DNA of 64,000 nt from Liolophura sinensis (GCF_032854445.1 NC_088303.1:33767265-33831264), one strand, 5' to 3'; numbered from the stretch's first letter, positions 12,930 to 63,286 are shown. Made by a program: numbers and translations. The notes: generated from the sequence alone by a model not told the origin.

Positions 12930-13880
12930 ACAGAAAGAAGAATAAATCAAAAATCCAAAGGTAACGACAGTTTGATAGCTGCATGGAGAATGGTCACGCA
13001 TATACATAACAGGTGAAATCCGGTCTCTTGTCAGTTTACCTAAGTTAGCATTTCGTTCTGACAAAAAGTAAATTCTTACACACTGGCAATTTATAAAAAT
13101 ATGCGTAAAAATACTTTCGTTTATTTTTAAGATTTTTTAAAGAGTGTTGAAAGGCATTCAAATATCTGAATACTATGATGATCTTTATGTGCCAGGTTGA
13201 ATGAAGGTAATTAGGAACTCTGACGTCACATAACCTTTTGTTCCTGATTTTAACCAAAAGGAAGGATTCTGAGGGAACATTATTTCAGTAATCTTTTATT
13301 CATGGGTAAAAAGAGTTATTCTAACCTTCAGTGTCGAGAATATAGAGTTGGAAAATTTTCCTGTGATGTCAGAGTTTCTAACCCCAGATAGTATGGTCCA
13401 TAAAGCCCACCTTAGAAGTCAAATGTTTGAGTGCCTTTAACTCTTTTCACAAATATCGAAAAAAACAAGAAATGAAAGTATATTTACGCATAGTTTTAAG
13501 TGGTCTATTTAGTGATCAATACTTTGATGTTTAGAGGTCTTTTCCTTTAAGCAGAAATACGTAAAAAAATGGATAAAATACAATGAATATAACTGCAATT
13601 TATTAGATGTCACTGGTCTAGATATACTCACAGTTTTGCGTTGTTATCAATTAAGTTTAATAAACAATAACTCAAGAATAGTGCACAGAGAGCAGGCACT
13701 GGGGATACCTGACCCATCGGCAGAATCCTAATTTATGCAAGAACACAAAATAAAAGACTTACAGCATAGTTAAAACCAAATCAACGACTATGTGATAGTA
13801 GCGTAAAAACAAATAGTCGTATACCAACCATCAATCATAATTGCCGTTCTAAGTCAGCAATGGTGAGACCAATTCCTTAA
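12930..13880. repeat. R2-related segment, rearranged
   Basis: Three stretches match the R2 units. About 12985-13075 matches 30325-30400 and 33130-33220 (GGTGAAATCCGG...CTCTTGTCA). About 13474-13560 matches 31185-31203 plus 31474-31540. About 13585-13620 matches 30480-30515. The order differs from R2, so this is an older or shuffled copy. The 13474-13500 part is an empty site for the SINE at 31204. Confidence 0.6.
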
Positions 13881-14100
13881 ACAACGTTCAACACAAATCA
13901 TCAGAAGAGTGCAGCAGGTACTGGGCTTGTGCTAATGATAATAGAATGATACCGTGCTGTGGAATGTTGTGCCCAAAGTGAGTATTCCAATCACTTTAGG
14001 TGCCTATAATGGTAATGCACAATAGAGTTCCTGGTCAACGTCTAGTTGTTATACACGTCCCTCCACAGATATGTTATGAAAATAGATTTTATACTATAAG

Positions 14101-14349
14101 TCTATTTATTTGATGTTTTACGCCGTACTCAAGAATATGTCACTTATACCACGGCGACCAGCATTATGGTGGGAGGAGAGCGGGCAGAGACGCGATGAAA
14201 ACCCACGACCATCCGCAGGTTTTTGGCAGACCTTCCCACGTATGGCCGGAAAGGAAGCCAGATTGAGCTGGACTTGAACTCACAGCGACCGCATTGGTGA
14301 TAGGCTCATGGGTCATTACGCTGCGCTAGCGCGCTAACCAACTCAGCTT
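14101..14349 (-). mobile_element. SINE-A, nearly full length, with TSD
   Basis: The minus strand reads from the tRNA-like head (GTTAGCGCGCTAGCGCAGCG), through the B-box-like GAGTTCAAGTCC, to an ACGGCGTAAAACATCAAAT tail. It is flanked by TACTATAAG at 14092-14100 and 14350-14358, a 9-bp target-site duplication. Confidence 0.9.
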
Positions 14350-14851
14350 TACTATAAGAAACGGTACAATAAACTTACTTATGGGCAACAGAATGTTTTT
14401 AGAAAATTATAAATTCACGGAAATTAAACAGATTGCATGTATTTATAATGCTATTTTCAGTTTTTATTTTATTTCTAAAGATCTTTCAACAATGAATGTA
14501 TACTTTTTAAACACGGTATCTGTATTTTTAGGCTATTAAATAAACCACATGTTTTCCATTAATTAAGGAATCTGAAATGTAGGGTTATGATGACACAGCT
14601 TCGTGCAAAGATAGGGCAATGAGACTGGTCCTGATGATTTGAATGTCTCTGATCTGATGCGGCGCCTCTCTGCGTAGCCATATAAATATGGCAAACTGAT
14701 ATCGTCCAGTATCTATGACATTTTGGCGTCAATGGCAAGAACAAAATATGCACGGTGCAAGAGATTATAAATCGATGACCTTTTTATTCTGGAATCCCGA
14801 ATGTGAAACCTGGATGGATCAGACGTTCTAAATGTATTTTCTGTATTTATA

Positions 14852-15115
14852 TTTATTTATTTATTTGATTGGTGTTTTGCGCCCTACTCAAGAATATTTC
14901 ACTTATACGACGGCGGCCAGCAATAAGGTGAGAGGAAACCGGGCAGAGCCCGGGGGAAAGGATTCATCCGAAGGTTGCTGGAAGACCTTCCCACGTACGG
15001 ACAGGGAGGAAGCCAGTATAAGCTGGTCTTGAACTCACAGCGACCGCATTGGCGAGAGGCTTCTGGGTCATTACACTAAACTAGCGGGCTAACCAACTGA
15101 ATCACGGAGGCCCCC
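14852..15115 (-). mobile_element. SINE-A, full length, with TSD
   Basis: A complete copy from GGGGGCCTCCGTGATTCAGT (head, A box) to an AAAT tail. It is flanked by TCTGTATTTATA (14840-14851) and TCTATATTTATA (15116-15127), a 12-bp duplication with one mismatch. Confidence 0.92.
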
Positions 15116-15279
15116 TCTATATTTATAGGTGGTACCAAACGAAATTAGATCACTGAATGCAAGTTTATTCCAGTATTACGTCGTACTCGGTATGAATGTA
15201 TTTTTGTATTGGGTCGTACTCAAATATAAATGTATTTGTGTATAACCACTACCCTACGTCAGATACCTGACTATAGACC

Positions 15280-15415
15280 TACTGATTTATGATGTGTTTT
15301 CTCGGACATGTGATTGCGTTTGCGATTGTACGTCCGCTAATTCTTTTCTTTATTAATTCTTAATACCCGAACGCAATCGCAATAGCATGTCCGTGGAAAC
15401 ACACTCTAAATGATC
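15280..15415. repeat. foldback (inverted repeat, possible small MITE)
   Basis: The left arm (15280-15335, containing GTGTTTTCTCGGACATG and ATTGCGTTTGCGAT) is the imperfect inverse of the right arm (15368-15415, containing CGCAATCGCAATAGCATGTC). The loop is about 35-50 bp. No clear target duplication was found. Confidence 0.7.
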
Positions 15416-16280
15416 CAGCCGATTTAGCGATTCATCAGTTTTGACCATTTGACCATAATTGTGAAGGGGTACACATCTTCCATGACGATCCGTTATATTT
15501 TAGCCAGCGGGCTCACGAAACGATATTAAAGGATACAGAATCGACGCTAATTGGCTGACAGTGCTGAAAGAATTACTTGGGTAAATCCTAAATGTGAAAT
15601 ACCTCAAATTCAGCTTAAGTTAGGATTACGCTGACCTAACCTATCTCTCATGTCAGCCAAAGAGCGATGATTCTGCACTCCTGTAAGTAAGTCATTGTAC
15701 CTGTCTCTGTTTAATTACCCATACATTAAAAATGATGTAGGTTGGCGTTACTGTGTCGAAGCTCGTATCTTGACAGCCGTTTGTGGAGTATAGAGACAGT
15801 TAAAGCCACCTGCAAGGTTGGATTAGAGCGTACGAAGTAGCTTCCTTCATTGAATGATTGATGCAGCACAGCTGGTAAGTTGCCGCACCGACCATGTCAC
15901 TTCCATCAACAGATGCGGAGAGCTATATTTCTTCCCTCAGATTGTAGACTGTTCACAAGTATGCGCGCTGTAGAAAATAACTACGATGTTATCTTTGAAA
16001 ACAGAGTCTTGTTTTGGATTCCTTCGAAAACACTTACCACTTCAACAAAGTATGAATGTATTACAAGAGTTTCCGCCCAAATTAATGGTGGCCACCGTCG
16101 AACAAGTGAAATATTCAGATAAATAAATAAACATTACAAGAGTTTTGATTTGCTGTAACCTGCGATATACACTCTGCATGCACTTTATGTGCACACTGAT
16201 TCGTTAATTTAATTACTTGTGCACTTCCAACGCTGATTAGATAATTTGTAGTATGTAAGAGGTAAATAGTCCAATTTAAT
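15416..16280. other. intergenic, nothing recognised
   Basis: No repeat or convincing coding frame. An 80-codon open frame at 15880-16122 lacks any recognisable feature. Confidence 0.55.
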
Positions 16281-16345
16281 TATTTATTTATTTATTTATG
16301 TGATTGGTGTTTTTACACGGTATTCAAGAATATTTCATCTTTATT
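16281..16345 (-). mobile_element. SINE-A 3' end fragment
   Basis: ATTT-rich tail followed by GTGATTGGTGTTTTTACACGG and a TATTCAAGAATATTTCA stretch, the reverse of the SINE-A 3' terminus. The rest of the element is missing. Confidence 0.75.
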
Positions 16346-16349
16346 GTTA

Positions 16350-16510
16350 CAACTATCCTCATCGGCAACATTAAAATTGTCATCGTCACCATCGTTTTCA
16401 TAATCACCATTGTTATAATTATCCCCTTCACTCCAATTATCATCGTCACCATCGTAATTATTGTCATCACCATGGTTTGTTGTTATCCTTATCTTTGTCA
16501 TCACGATCAT
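16350..16510. repeat. interrupted ATC/ATT trinucleotide repeat
   Basis: A CATCGTCACCATCGT-type sequence rich in ATC and ATT triplets produces long hydrophobic frames on one strand and Asp/Asn-rich ones on the other. It is low complexity, not coding. Confidence 0.8.
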
Positions 16511-17678
16511 TATTTTCTCAGGATCAAGTCAATCACCTTGATCAATGCACAATGAAAAACTTTACATTGATTACCAAAAACACAATTATGTGTATAACTA
16601 CAATGTAGACATATGAGAAATCGGAATACAGATATATAAATACGATAAAAGTCTGTCGCTGTTGACATTACGATGAGTAACATAGCATAATAAATGTACA
16701 AATATCGCGATTTAATGGGTATTAACGCTGAGGGATGCTCTTCTCGAATCATTTTCCACCCCCGTTGTATTATATCAGGCTTTAACCCCATGTCGTAGAT
16801 AATAACCAAGGCATAAGTTTCTGGAACCATCGTCCGCCCCCGTCAGTGAGTATTGGTCACATCTTAACCATCTGATATAGATCGGGAGAAATGCCGGGTG
16901 GTTATTTAAAATAATGTCCAGGTTAATTGGTCTCAAGGTCTCTGCAAGACACATCTTGCATAATGTATAAGTCTAGATTATAGTCTGTTTCTTCTAACCA
17001 GTTGCCTATATTCAGCTATGAGTAAAATCAGTCACACTAGCTACCATCACTGCCCATCGGTGGAGACACGTAACACCACAAGCTCTACACACTGATATGT
17101 TAGACGTCCATATTATTTTACTAAGAAAATTTGAATACTCCTACATGACGCTATGAGATCCTGTCGTCGAAACCGAGCTTATGCAATTTAACATTATGAA
17201 CTCGAAAAAGTGTTTCAACGTGAAAGAGCTTGAGTTGTCACATGTCAGTGACTAAAGGCAATCTTGGCAGCGAAGATGACTGATTTTACAGAGAGCTGAA
17301 TGTAGGTGACTGGTTAAAAGTTACCGACTATGGTTTATACTTGCGTGTCATTGTGGTAGACTATAAACATACTGTGAGCAGCAAATATGCAGTGTGTTAC
17401 AAGATGGTAAATGACTCACGAATTGTAATTGGCGAGAGGGGAAATGATATGACGATGATTTCGGCTTTAATATTACACGTGGCTGAAAGGATGAACAAGA
17501 AAGCGATCATTATTACCTCCTTTTTCCAAAGAGCACAATTTTCCTGTTTGTCCTAACACCACAAGTTCTAGTCAAATTTACTCAAACGTATACAGCTATA
17601 AATATAAGAGCATACGCCGGGTCTTATTGGTCTGATCGTCTATATCAATATACATGTACTACAAATTAATTCTTGAAA
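16511..17678. other. intergenic, nothing recognised
   Basis: Small open frames only, none with family features. Confidence 0.55.
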
Positions 17679-17797
17679 TATTTATTTATTTATTTCATTG
17701 GCGTTTCACACCATACTCAGGAATGTTTCACTTAAACGACAGCAGCCAGCACTATGGTGGGAGGAAACCGGCACAGCCCGGCGGAAACCCAAGTTAT
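17679..17797 (-). mobile_element. SINE-A 3' half
   Basis: ATTT tail, CATTGGCGTTTCACACCATA, then the GTGGGAGGAAACCGGC and GCCCGGCGGAAACCC central block. It stops abruptly near 17797. Confidence 0.85.
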
Positions 17798-18039
17798 TGA
17801 AATATAAAAGTTGCTCCTGACATGTCTTACTATCTAATTTGTGAAAACGAAAATATAAACTAGAGCTTAAAGTCGCACTCTGCTTGTTCCTGATTTACTT
17901 TATCAAACGCAAATCCAACCCTAGTTGGTTTTACTGTGGGTTTGAATCAGGAGGTTTGTAAGGCACCTGGAGAAGACCGGTGCGCGGATTATTCCACTCA
18001 TAAAACTGACTGTGCCTTAGTATATGTCAACACCCTTGA

Positions 18040-18384
18040 ATGTATGTATGTATGCCTGGGGTTTAACCTTGCACATAACAAGTTTTCAGTCATATGACGA
18101 CGATTGTCGTTTTGTGGCAGGGCGAGTCCATGCCGCCAAAGTGCCGCCGCCAAAGTGCTGCCGCCACTGATGTATCATAGCGAAGACACCAGACATGACA
18201 CCCCACCCAGTCATATTATGCTGACACCAGGCCAACAGGTCAACTTTCCTTGCTCTAACCTCTCAGTGTTGAGGGCCAAGCGAGACAGTAGCAAGTCCAA
18301 TTTTTGAAATTTTTGGTATGAACTGGCCCGGGTTTGATCCTGGGCTCTCCCGACTTCGAGACCATAGACCACCGCAGCGGCCTC
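18040..18384 (-). mobile_element. SINE-B (subtype B2), full length
   Basis: On the minus strand: a tRNA-like head near 18384 with B-box-like GGATCAAACCCGG (near 18336), then the GGTGTCATGTCTGGTGTC block, and the 3' end TTAAACCCCAGGCATACATA. It is related to the copies at 43851, 44510, 51241, 52161 and 54854. Confidence 0.88.
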
Positions 18385-19212
18385 AGGCATCCTTGAGAAT
18401 GACGTTAAATATCTATCAAACTGCATAGAAGGCAATCTCAGCGTACAAACCTGATACACAGCTTAATGTACAAATTTCTACATGCGCTACATACAAATGG
18501 ACAACACTGTCAGCATATGTCTGACAATGGAGACAAATTGTTTCATCATCCCTGGAAAAAAATTCCGGTCCCTGTCACCACCCACAATTTAATGGACTGG
18601 TCCTTGGCCGAATGCCAACCTGTGCAAGTTTCATAAAGTTGATGACAAACAGATGGACAAACAATTTTACTATGTCGACCACAATATAACCTCCCTTTAT
18701 TCATGCAAATCTAAAGGACATACAGTACTGTCCAAGGAGACATTGTATTCCCGTGACATTGGCGAATACCACGTATAGGAGTGGAATGGTATCTAGCGAG
18801 GTTTTACTGAGGATTTCTGATTTCCTTCATTCATACATCTGATTTCCTTCATTCATACATCGGACCACCATCATACAAAAGAAAAAAATTCTTTATTACA
18901 TTGTTAACCACCGATCAAATCAACAGTAAGTGGAATCACACATCGTCTAATTGAGATTCATTGGTACGTATGAGAGTGGTACGTTTAACTACATTGAGGA
19001 TATTGCAGTACTTCCCGTAACCCCGGGGCAATTCACGAGTTATGAACATGTGCCCACATATTTGATCAGGTCACTGATCATTTGGTTATTGCTGTTGCCG
19101 TGAGGGAGAGCAAACTAAATCGGTTATTGAGTTCTTTATCACGATTGTATCCTGCGTCGGTCAGGATAAAGATTTACTGATATAACATGTACATCACTTT
19201 TTAAGTTTCACG
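18385..19212. other. intergenic; 24-bp direct duplication near 18815-18862
   Basis: CTGATTTCCTTCATTCATAC occurs twice in a row near 18815-18862. Nothing else was recognised. Confidence 0.55.
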
Positions 19213-19215
19213 TAT

Positions 19216-19306
<91 letters not shown>

Positions 19307-19309
19307 TTG
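19213..19309. repeat. (ATTT)n microsatellite, about 24 units
   Basis: Almost pure TATT repeat, far longer than the tails of other SINE-A copies. It directly abuts a SINE-A 3' end and appears to be an expanded SINE tail. Confidence 0.97.
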
Positions 19310-19365
19310 TTGTTGTTAATGCCATACTCAAGAATATTTCACTTATGCGATAGCGGTTAGTATTT
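19310..19365 (-). mobile_element. SINE-A 3' terminal fragment attached to the ATTT tract
   Basis: ATGCCATACTCAAGAATATT and TCACTTATGCGATAGCGG are the reverse of the SINE-A 3' end. The body beyond 19365 is lost. Confidence 0.75.
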
Positions 19366-21249
19366 TTTGATAGAGCATGCCACAATGACAGGAGTAAACC
19401 TCTGATAAACTGTGATATGTATGGCATATTGACGGAAGACAAGGACACTCCATGTAAAACCACACAATAAAGAGGTACCAACCTATGCATCTGTGCATTC
19501 AGTGTCCCGGAAGCAACGCAAGGATGGGAATCTGGAAAAGAGACTGAACTCATCTCTAAGTTGAGCTATGGCAATTGAAAGACAATGTCGATACCGCCAA
19601 AAAATACTGACCTAAAAATAAGCTTTTGCCCTAATTCCCCTTTGGGCTGATATCATAAACAGCAACTAGCATTTTTAACAGCTAGAGTACGTGGAATTTA
19701 GCCATGGCTTCAAGATACCAAAACAGTTATGTTTCTACTGGACACATCCGTTCCGTGATGTCGATATACCTAATTCATTGTATGTTTTCACGTAAAAAAG
19801 GACATGCCACAGAGAACAAGCATGGTTTCATATAACGTAGAATTACTTCGGTATAAAAGCATCAAATTCGCTACATTACAGTAGTAGTACTACACTTTTT
19901 TAATGAACAACATCTATTTCTGACAGCTCATCGTCTTCTGGAAGCAAGCTATCATGGAATCTCCGCTGGATGTAATCACAATCCATCACGGACAGTACCA
20001 AAGGCTTGTATTGATTCAAAGAGATATTTGGTTACAGCGTGGTAAGAAATGTGGCATAATAATGTTTAAAGAAACTTCCTTTAAAAAAAAACATGGGGAA
20101 CCACATCAAGCATACCATCTTCGAATGAACAATAAAACCTTTCAAACAGTATTGGTATCTTAAGTCTTCCTTGATTGTATTTTCGTTTAACATAGTTTAC
20201 TCGCGCTCGCTATGTATCCAAGTTTGCCAGGCCAAATACGCCGCACGATTGTTTACGGTGTCTAACAGTTTGGAATATGTAGTCCATGTTTGTGCAAGCC
20301 CATGTGCTGAGCACATGATAACTCATTTATATTACCGCTTTTCATAACAAGCTACAGCCTGCAAATTCTTATCTGGAATTTATTTTTACCAACTTCGTTA
20401 TCTTTGTGGCATTTTCACGTAAATTGTAAGGCCGGGAAGAATGGTGTTTAGTAAACACAGTATCTATGACGTCTTTTGATCTATGTGGCCAGATCGATGG
20501 AAAAGTTGAATCCGCAAAAGAATCAACGGGAGAGCTTGGCGGCGGCGATGTGTCCCGGGGAAGGATAATTTGCACGGCAGGGGGCGGCTGAGGTTCTGGC
20601 ACTCACCGCTATACTCAATGTATCCGGTAACGATCGCGGAAATTATAGTAGCTGTGAGAGTGTATTGGACTTAAAATCTGTAGTCTACAGTGCTACGGAG
20701 TTCTGGAAGAACCGTCATTCAGTGTTCAGTCTTACGGGCACTGGTGTGTATATTTGCACAGCCCATCTCAACAACTTTCCTGGCATAGATGATGAAATTT
20801 CACCCTCAAGATATAATAGTGTTTTCGTTTAATGTAAACTACTCAGAAGATCCTTAAACAATCACGGTTTATTTGGTATTGAATGAGTCAGCATTGTTTC
20901 GGGGAGGTTTCCTGATACTTTCTTTTTTCCTTGGATCTTTTTTGGACGACTCACACCTGTGGAATAGAGAGGTTTGTTTGGTGGAGATCATCAAACGTTG
21001 TTTTGATTCATCCCTGATTGCCTGGTCCAAATCCTAGCTGAGCTGGTATTCGCTGTGGAGGGCAGGGCACTGTATATGATTGTCAGCTCCCTCTTACGCT
21101 CGGATCGCTGTACGCTTTCATACATATTTTATTGTCTCCGCGTGGGATTTACTGGATGATTGTGTAAAAGTGGCGATTGAGGTCTTATCCACGCAGTGCT
21201 GACCAGGGCCTCTTGTCAATGTGCTGGCAAAAAGTGGTATGTTTACAAG
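19366..21249. other. region upstream of the TMEM26-like gene
   Basis: No repeat of the major families was recognised. This stretch should contain the promoter and 5' leader, but no TATA box or initiator convinces me. A proline-rich open frame on the minus strand at 20369-20602 has no ATG start and no known homology. Confidence 0.5.
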
Positions 21250-21261
21250 TGATATCCCAGA

Positions 21262-59036
<37,775 letters not shown>

Positions 59037-59290
59037 CTCAACGGTAGAATCCCGTCAAAAATTTGAAAAATTCCAAGGCTGCATGATTTTGTTGTGTATG
59101 TTACAACTGACTCTTTGCTTGGACAGTCAAGTAAATATTTTTGTTCTCTTTTCTTGTACAGTACATGAACATTTTGCATGAATAACTACTATTTGAATTG
59201 GGTTGTCTGTATCTATTTTTTTCTTGTTCATGAAGATAGATCTTTTAATGGGCTTATAAAATGGTGTGCAAAAGATCTCATGTGTCTTAA
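59037..59290 (+). other. TMEM26-like 3' untranslated region (presumed)
   Basis: Follows the TAA stop without a further exon signal. The extent is unknown because the mRNA end is not visible. Confidence 0.45.
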
Positions 59291-59825
59291 TGAAAAGCGG
59301 AGAAATCCTAAAGGTCACATAAATTCAGATGAAAGATTGCGAAAAGTTAGCTGTACCTCCTTTGTTTTCTTCAAATTTTTTAAAGATTTTTCTTTAAAGA
59401 GAAAAAGGCACTTGAAAATAATATTTGTATGGTGAGTATCTGAGAGCACCTCTTAGTATATATTGTCTTCGCGTAATAATGTTATAACTGAAGACGTTGC
59501 ACATGTTTGATAAATATATTTGCATTACAATAAGGACTTTTCAGCTAATAAATGCCTTCAAGCTGTAGTTTATCATATTTTTTTTTTGAACTTAGTCATA
59601 AATATTATCATAATTCTGATTAAATTCATGCGTTTGGATATAAGCAACAAATTTACATTCAAGTTTAATTGACACGCATTACCCCCTTATCCCAAATACC
59701 CACAAAAAAAATGCTTTCAAATACCCTTTTCTCCTGAAAGAAAAAATCGAAAAAGACCATATTTGTAAATAAGTTTTCATCCTTTTTCATCTGATTTTGG
59801 GATCATTTTTATGTTTCTGTCTCCT
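59291..59825. mobile_element. long-armed foldback MITE, TTAA-flanked, copy 2
   Basis: TTAA at 59287-59290 and 59826-59829. Collinear with 46480-47047, sharing TTCAGATGAAAGA, TTGTATGGTGAGTAT, CATAAATATTATCATAAT and AGCAACAAATTTACATT. The arms are more diverged than in copy 1. It lies about 250 bp downstream of the stop codon. Confidence 0.88.
59547..59552 (+). promoter_or_regulatory. candidate polyadenylation signal AATAAA
   Basis: This is the first canonical AATAAA after the stop codon, about 510 bp downstream. It lies inside the TTAA-flanked element at 59291-59825, so if it is used the mRNA 3' end would be transposon-supplied. An ATTAAA follows near 59610. There is no direct evidence of use. 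Confidence 0.25.
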
Positions 59826-59829
59826 TTAA

Positions 59830-60848
59830 GTGCATGTCCGTTTGTTCTATTGGAAAGCTCTGCCAAGCGCATGCTCTGCCGTCCGTTTAGGATTATGGAA
59901 CATGTTACGCTGTAATTTATCATTGATCTTGTATCTTCCTCAATGAAATACTACTGTTTCTGTTAATTGTATTAATGACAATCATTGTTATTATTGTTAT
60001 TAGTTTTTTTTTTCCATTTATTGGGTTATTACTGAACAGATAATGTTTTTGTATGTCAGTTGGCATATTACATTATAGACCTAACTGGTTTGCGTTATGT
60101 TATAATCTCGAACTTCATATTATTACATGAATAATCATGTAGTAAACGGCTATATTACAATCATATATGGCTTCCTTTTAGGCTATTTCATTTCTAGATC
60201 CTGTGCCATGTATACAGATGTATTTAGCTGTGATATGGTCAGTACATATATTTGGTTAAGAATACAGCTACCCATGGTGGGAAGGAACACAAAGTCTTAC
60301 CAGCGTGTCTATACAGTTGATAGGCCTATGAGGCCCGATATTTCGTGGAGATCAACATTCGAGGAGTTTGAATAACGAATTTAACGGTCATCTTTTTCTT
60401 GACTGAGTACAGGTACATTACTTTAGCCACCAGACGCTGTTTCTGTACGGATGCTTTGCCGCTGTCCGGCCGACATCTACGCCACGACTCACACGATGGG
60501 AAGACGAGCGTAGCGGCCGACTCGGGACCCTGATTGAGCTGAAAGGAAATACTTCCCTTATGTCAACTGCTAGATAGTCATTTTCTATTAAGTTTCCAAG
60601 ACAGTGCAATTTAATTGTCTCAAAATGATGTTACGAGAAGTTTTTCCGCATGTTGTTATTACTGACCGCTGAATTATTAGAAGTCTTTTGGAAATGAAGG
60701 CAAGAAATGTTATTGACTCGTACATTGTCATCGATCGTTGCCATCAGCGTGCGCGTGCGTCCATCACTCCGTAGTTATACAGAAAAATATCTGAATTGTT
60801 ATAGATAACAATAGTTTTACACTGTGAATTCAAAAGCTCTGTGGTCGT
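59830..60848. other. downstream region, nothing recognised
   Basis: No repeat or coding frame with support. Confidence 0.5.
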
Positions 60849-61008
60849 TCGTGGGAAGGTCTGCCAACAACCTGCAGATGGCTGTGGGTGTTCCGTGGGC
60901 TCTGTCTGGTTTCCTTCCACCATAATGCCGGTCGCCGCAGTGTAAGTGAAATCTTCTTGAAACACCAAAAAACGGCATAAAACATAAATAAATACAGCAA
61001 CAAATAAA
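60849..61008 (+). mobile_element. SINE-A 3' half
   Basis: CGTGGGAAGGTCTGCCAACA, GGGCTCTGTCTGGTTTCC, a diverged 3' end AACGGCATAAAACATAAAT and an AAAT tail. Confidence 0.85.
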
Positions 61009-62814
61009 GTTATATCATTCCTGTTATTGCCCTCCTCCATATATGTATAGAGGGCGTGAAAGAATTGTGGATTTACAGAGTTAAGAAAAACAGTTTAATT
61101 AAAATTCACCAGTGTGTAAATGTGCACATGAACTGTGTCATGTCTCTGTTTTGTTGCCCAGGTTTTCGCTTTCAATCAACTTTTTCTCTTTACCATGTGC
61201 TTCCGGGCTACGTGTATTCATTCTCATTGAGCACGTTCTTCATAACTTCTGGTTAAAATCCCTTCTGGTTTTCGTTTAAACATAGCTGTATTATTCAATT
61301 ACATTTCGAAAATCCTCTCATAGTGATACGATCGTTCAAATTATTACTTCTTTACCCTCATAATTTCCATAGCTTTGCTGAAGTTACTAAGGCATTCTCT
61401 GTAGTTTTAGTTCGATTCCAACAGGCAATAACATATTCCTCACGTGCGGTTAACTGGTTCAACTTGTCTTTCTCGATAGCCTAACTGACCCTTTGAAGAT
61501 ACATGAAACGCTTTGGTTTTATTTCTTAACGTGTACATTATCATGTGTTGTAACATGTAACAGTGCAATCAAAGTTTTCAACTTTCACTTTGGGGGATAA
61601 AAATAGCTTTTAAGGCCCCAGAGGTCAGTCCCGAAGTGGCTTGCAGCGGTGACGTCAACGATGATCCATGTTTAAAAAAAGCTCTGTGGGGACAGACCAA
61701 AAGGGTCTGGTCGAAAGGAGGCGGGGGTGTGGGGAACAGACCGAATGGGGACTGGTGTACGGGCACGGTGGGGGGGCGCTAACCTGGCCCGAAGAATCCA
61801 TGCAGTACTTGTGTCATCTTGCCCACATTGTAGCGACACGGTTCACCGGGCTCGGGGTACTTCGGTCGTCTTCATTGAGTTCTGAGAAAGATCAACCATG
61901 ACGTAATTTCCGAAAACACCCGACTGTTGACCGAAAATATGCATAATATAGAGGCGTAGTAACAAGTACAAAAATACCGCCGAAATGAAAAATCTGGAGC
62001 ATAATTTTCTTCATTTGGCATAGGGACATAATCTGTGTTTTATAGCTGTTATTCATGTATCCTGTAACCTCGTTGATGTGCTCAAAAATGAGGTTAGATC
62101 TGACCATCTATTTGGGATTGGCTGGAAGAAGTCACAACCAACCTCCTTTCATAAGTTAATACGTAATAAGTTCGCTTACAGCAAACATTTTCTTTACAGA
62201 CGCATACTTTATACACAAAGATGATGATGAAGAATATCGAGTCAATAAAGGGTTGAAATATTTTGAATTTTATTGTTGTTACATGTATCATGTCGTATAG
62301 TTTTATCTTGATATATCGCTCTGTGTGTCTATATATGTATTCAGGCATACTCGCCGACTCTATTAAAACATTTTTATTCCTGGGAGTTTTATTTGTACAA
62401 ATAAATATAATGATGTCAGTCAAATATGTTGTCTGTTTGAAATCGTTTCCTCCATAATGCTGCGGAATTCAAAGCCATTAGACAGTTTTGGTTTGAAAAA
62501 AGACTGAAAACCCCACCAATGTTTGAAAAAAGAACACGATGGTTTGGTCCCGTTGAAATGGATTTGATACATCTTTGGATAGTAACAATGGTGACTTGGT
62601 GGCATGCAGCAGACATCTTGAAGGGTTATCATCGTCTAATCGTGGTCTAATCGCTAATGGCGCTAGCGTTTTGATCCCTGGGAGTATTGATTCACACACG
62701 AGGTAGTGGTTCAAAAAGCGCCCTGTGCGAGGGAATTTGTACATTCCCCCGCTGAGTGGCCAGTATGGTGGGAATATCTGAACGTCACAATTGGGAAAGT
62801 TCGTCACTGACGTG
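61009..62814. other. downstream region; G-rich stretch near 61715-61782
   Basis: Several G runs (GGCGGGGGTGTGGGG, then GGTGGGGGGGCG) could form a loose quadruplex on the + strand. The rest is unrecognised. Confidence 0.45.
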
Positions 62815-62824
62815 CCAAAAGTCT

Positions 62825-62915
62825 GTTATTTTACACACCCATAATGCTGACCGCCATCTTAGGAGTAAAAAAAAAATGAATATGGCGTTAAACAACAGTC
62901 AAATAAAATAAATGA
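62825..62915 (+). mobile_element. SINE 3' end of the GGCGTTAAACAACA type
   Basis: ACACACCCATAATGCTGACC and GCCATCTTAGGAGT precede GAATATGGCGTTAAACAACA and a short AAAT tail. The end is intermediate between SINE-A and the fragment near 36474. Confidence 0.65.
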
Positions 62916-62940
62916 ATAGTTTTTCGTTAAAGGAGAAGAA

Positions 62941-63286
62941 AATTTAAATATCAATAAAATACCATTGAAAAGAGCACGCTTTTCTTCGCAGGTGCATGCC
63001 ATAAAAAATTCTAATATGTACCTCAAGTTGATAAATTATAAATAAGTCAGAGCCAAGATCCGCTGTGGGCGACTCAATTTTGCCTAAGAACTAGTCCTCA
63101 AGTCTTCTGTGTTAGGAGGAAAGATGGAGAACACGATGGACTCAGCGATTTATGCCGGCTTTACCGTTTTCAGGCTTTACGTGTATGGCGAGGAAAAATG
63201 GCAAAATTATGCAGCAGGCACCACCAGATAGAAAAAAATGTGCTCTTTTCAGCCTATAGCGTCATGTTTTTAGATTTTCTTCCCCT
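62941..63286. mobile_element. short TTAA-flanked MITE, 346 bp
   Basis: TTAA at 62937-62940 and 63287-63290. The ends AGGAGAAGAAAATTTAAAT and (inverse) AGGGGAAGAAAATCTAAAAA match each other and the termini of the two longer MITEs. A second paired block is GAAAAGAGCAC. The interior differs. Confidence 0.85.

Noticed and set aside
16304-16555. Hydrophobic 83-codon frame resembling a membrane protein
   Set aside because: An ATC/ATT low-complexity tract gives Ile/Val runs, and the opposite strand gives Asp/Asn runs.
20369-20602. Proline-rich minus-strand frame upstream of the gene (possible divergent exon)
   Set aside because: It begins with GTG rather than ATG, and the nearby splice-like signals do not fit an exon on that strand. 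No homology recognised.
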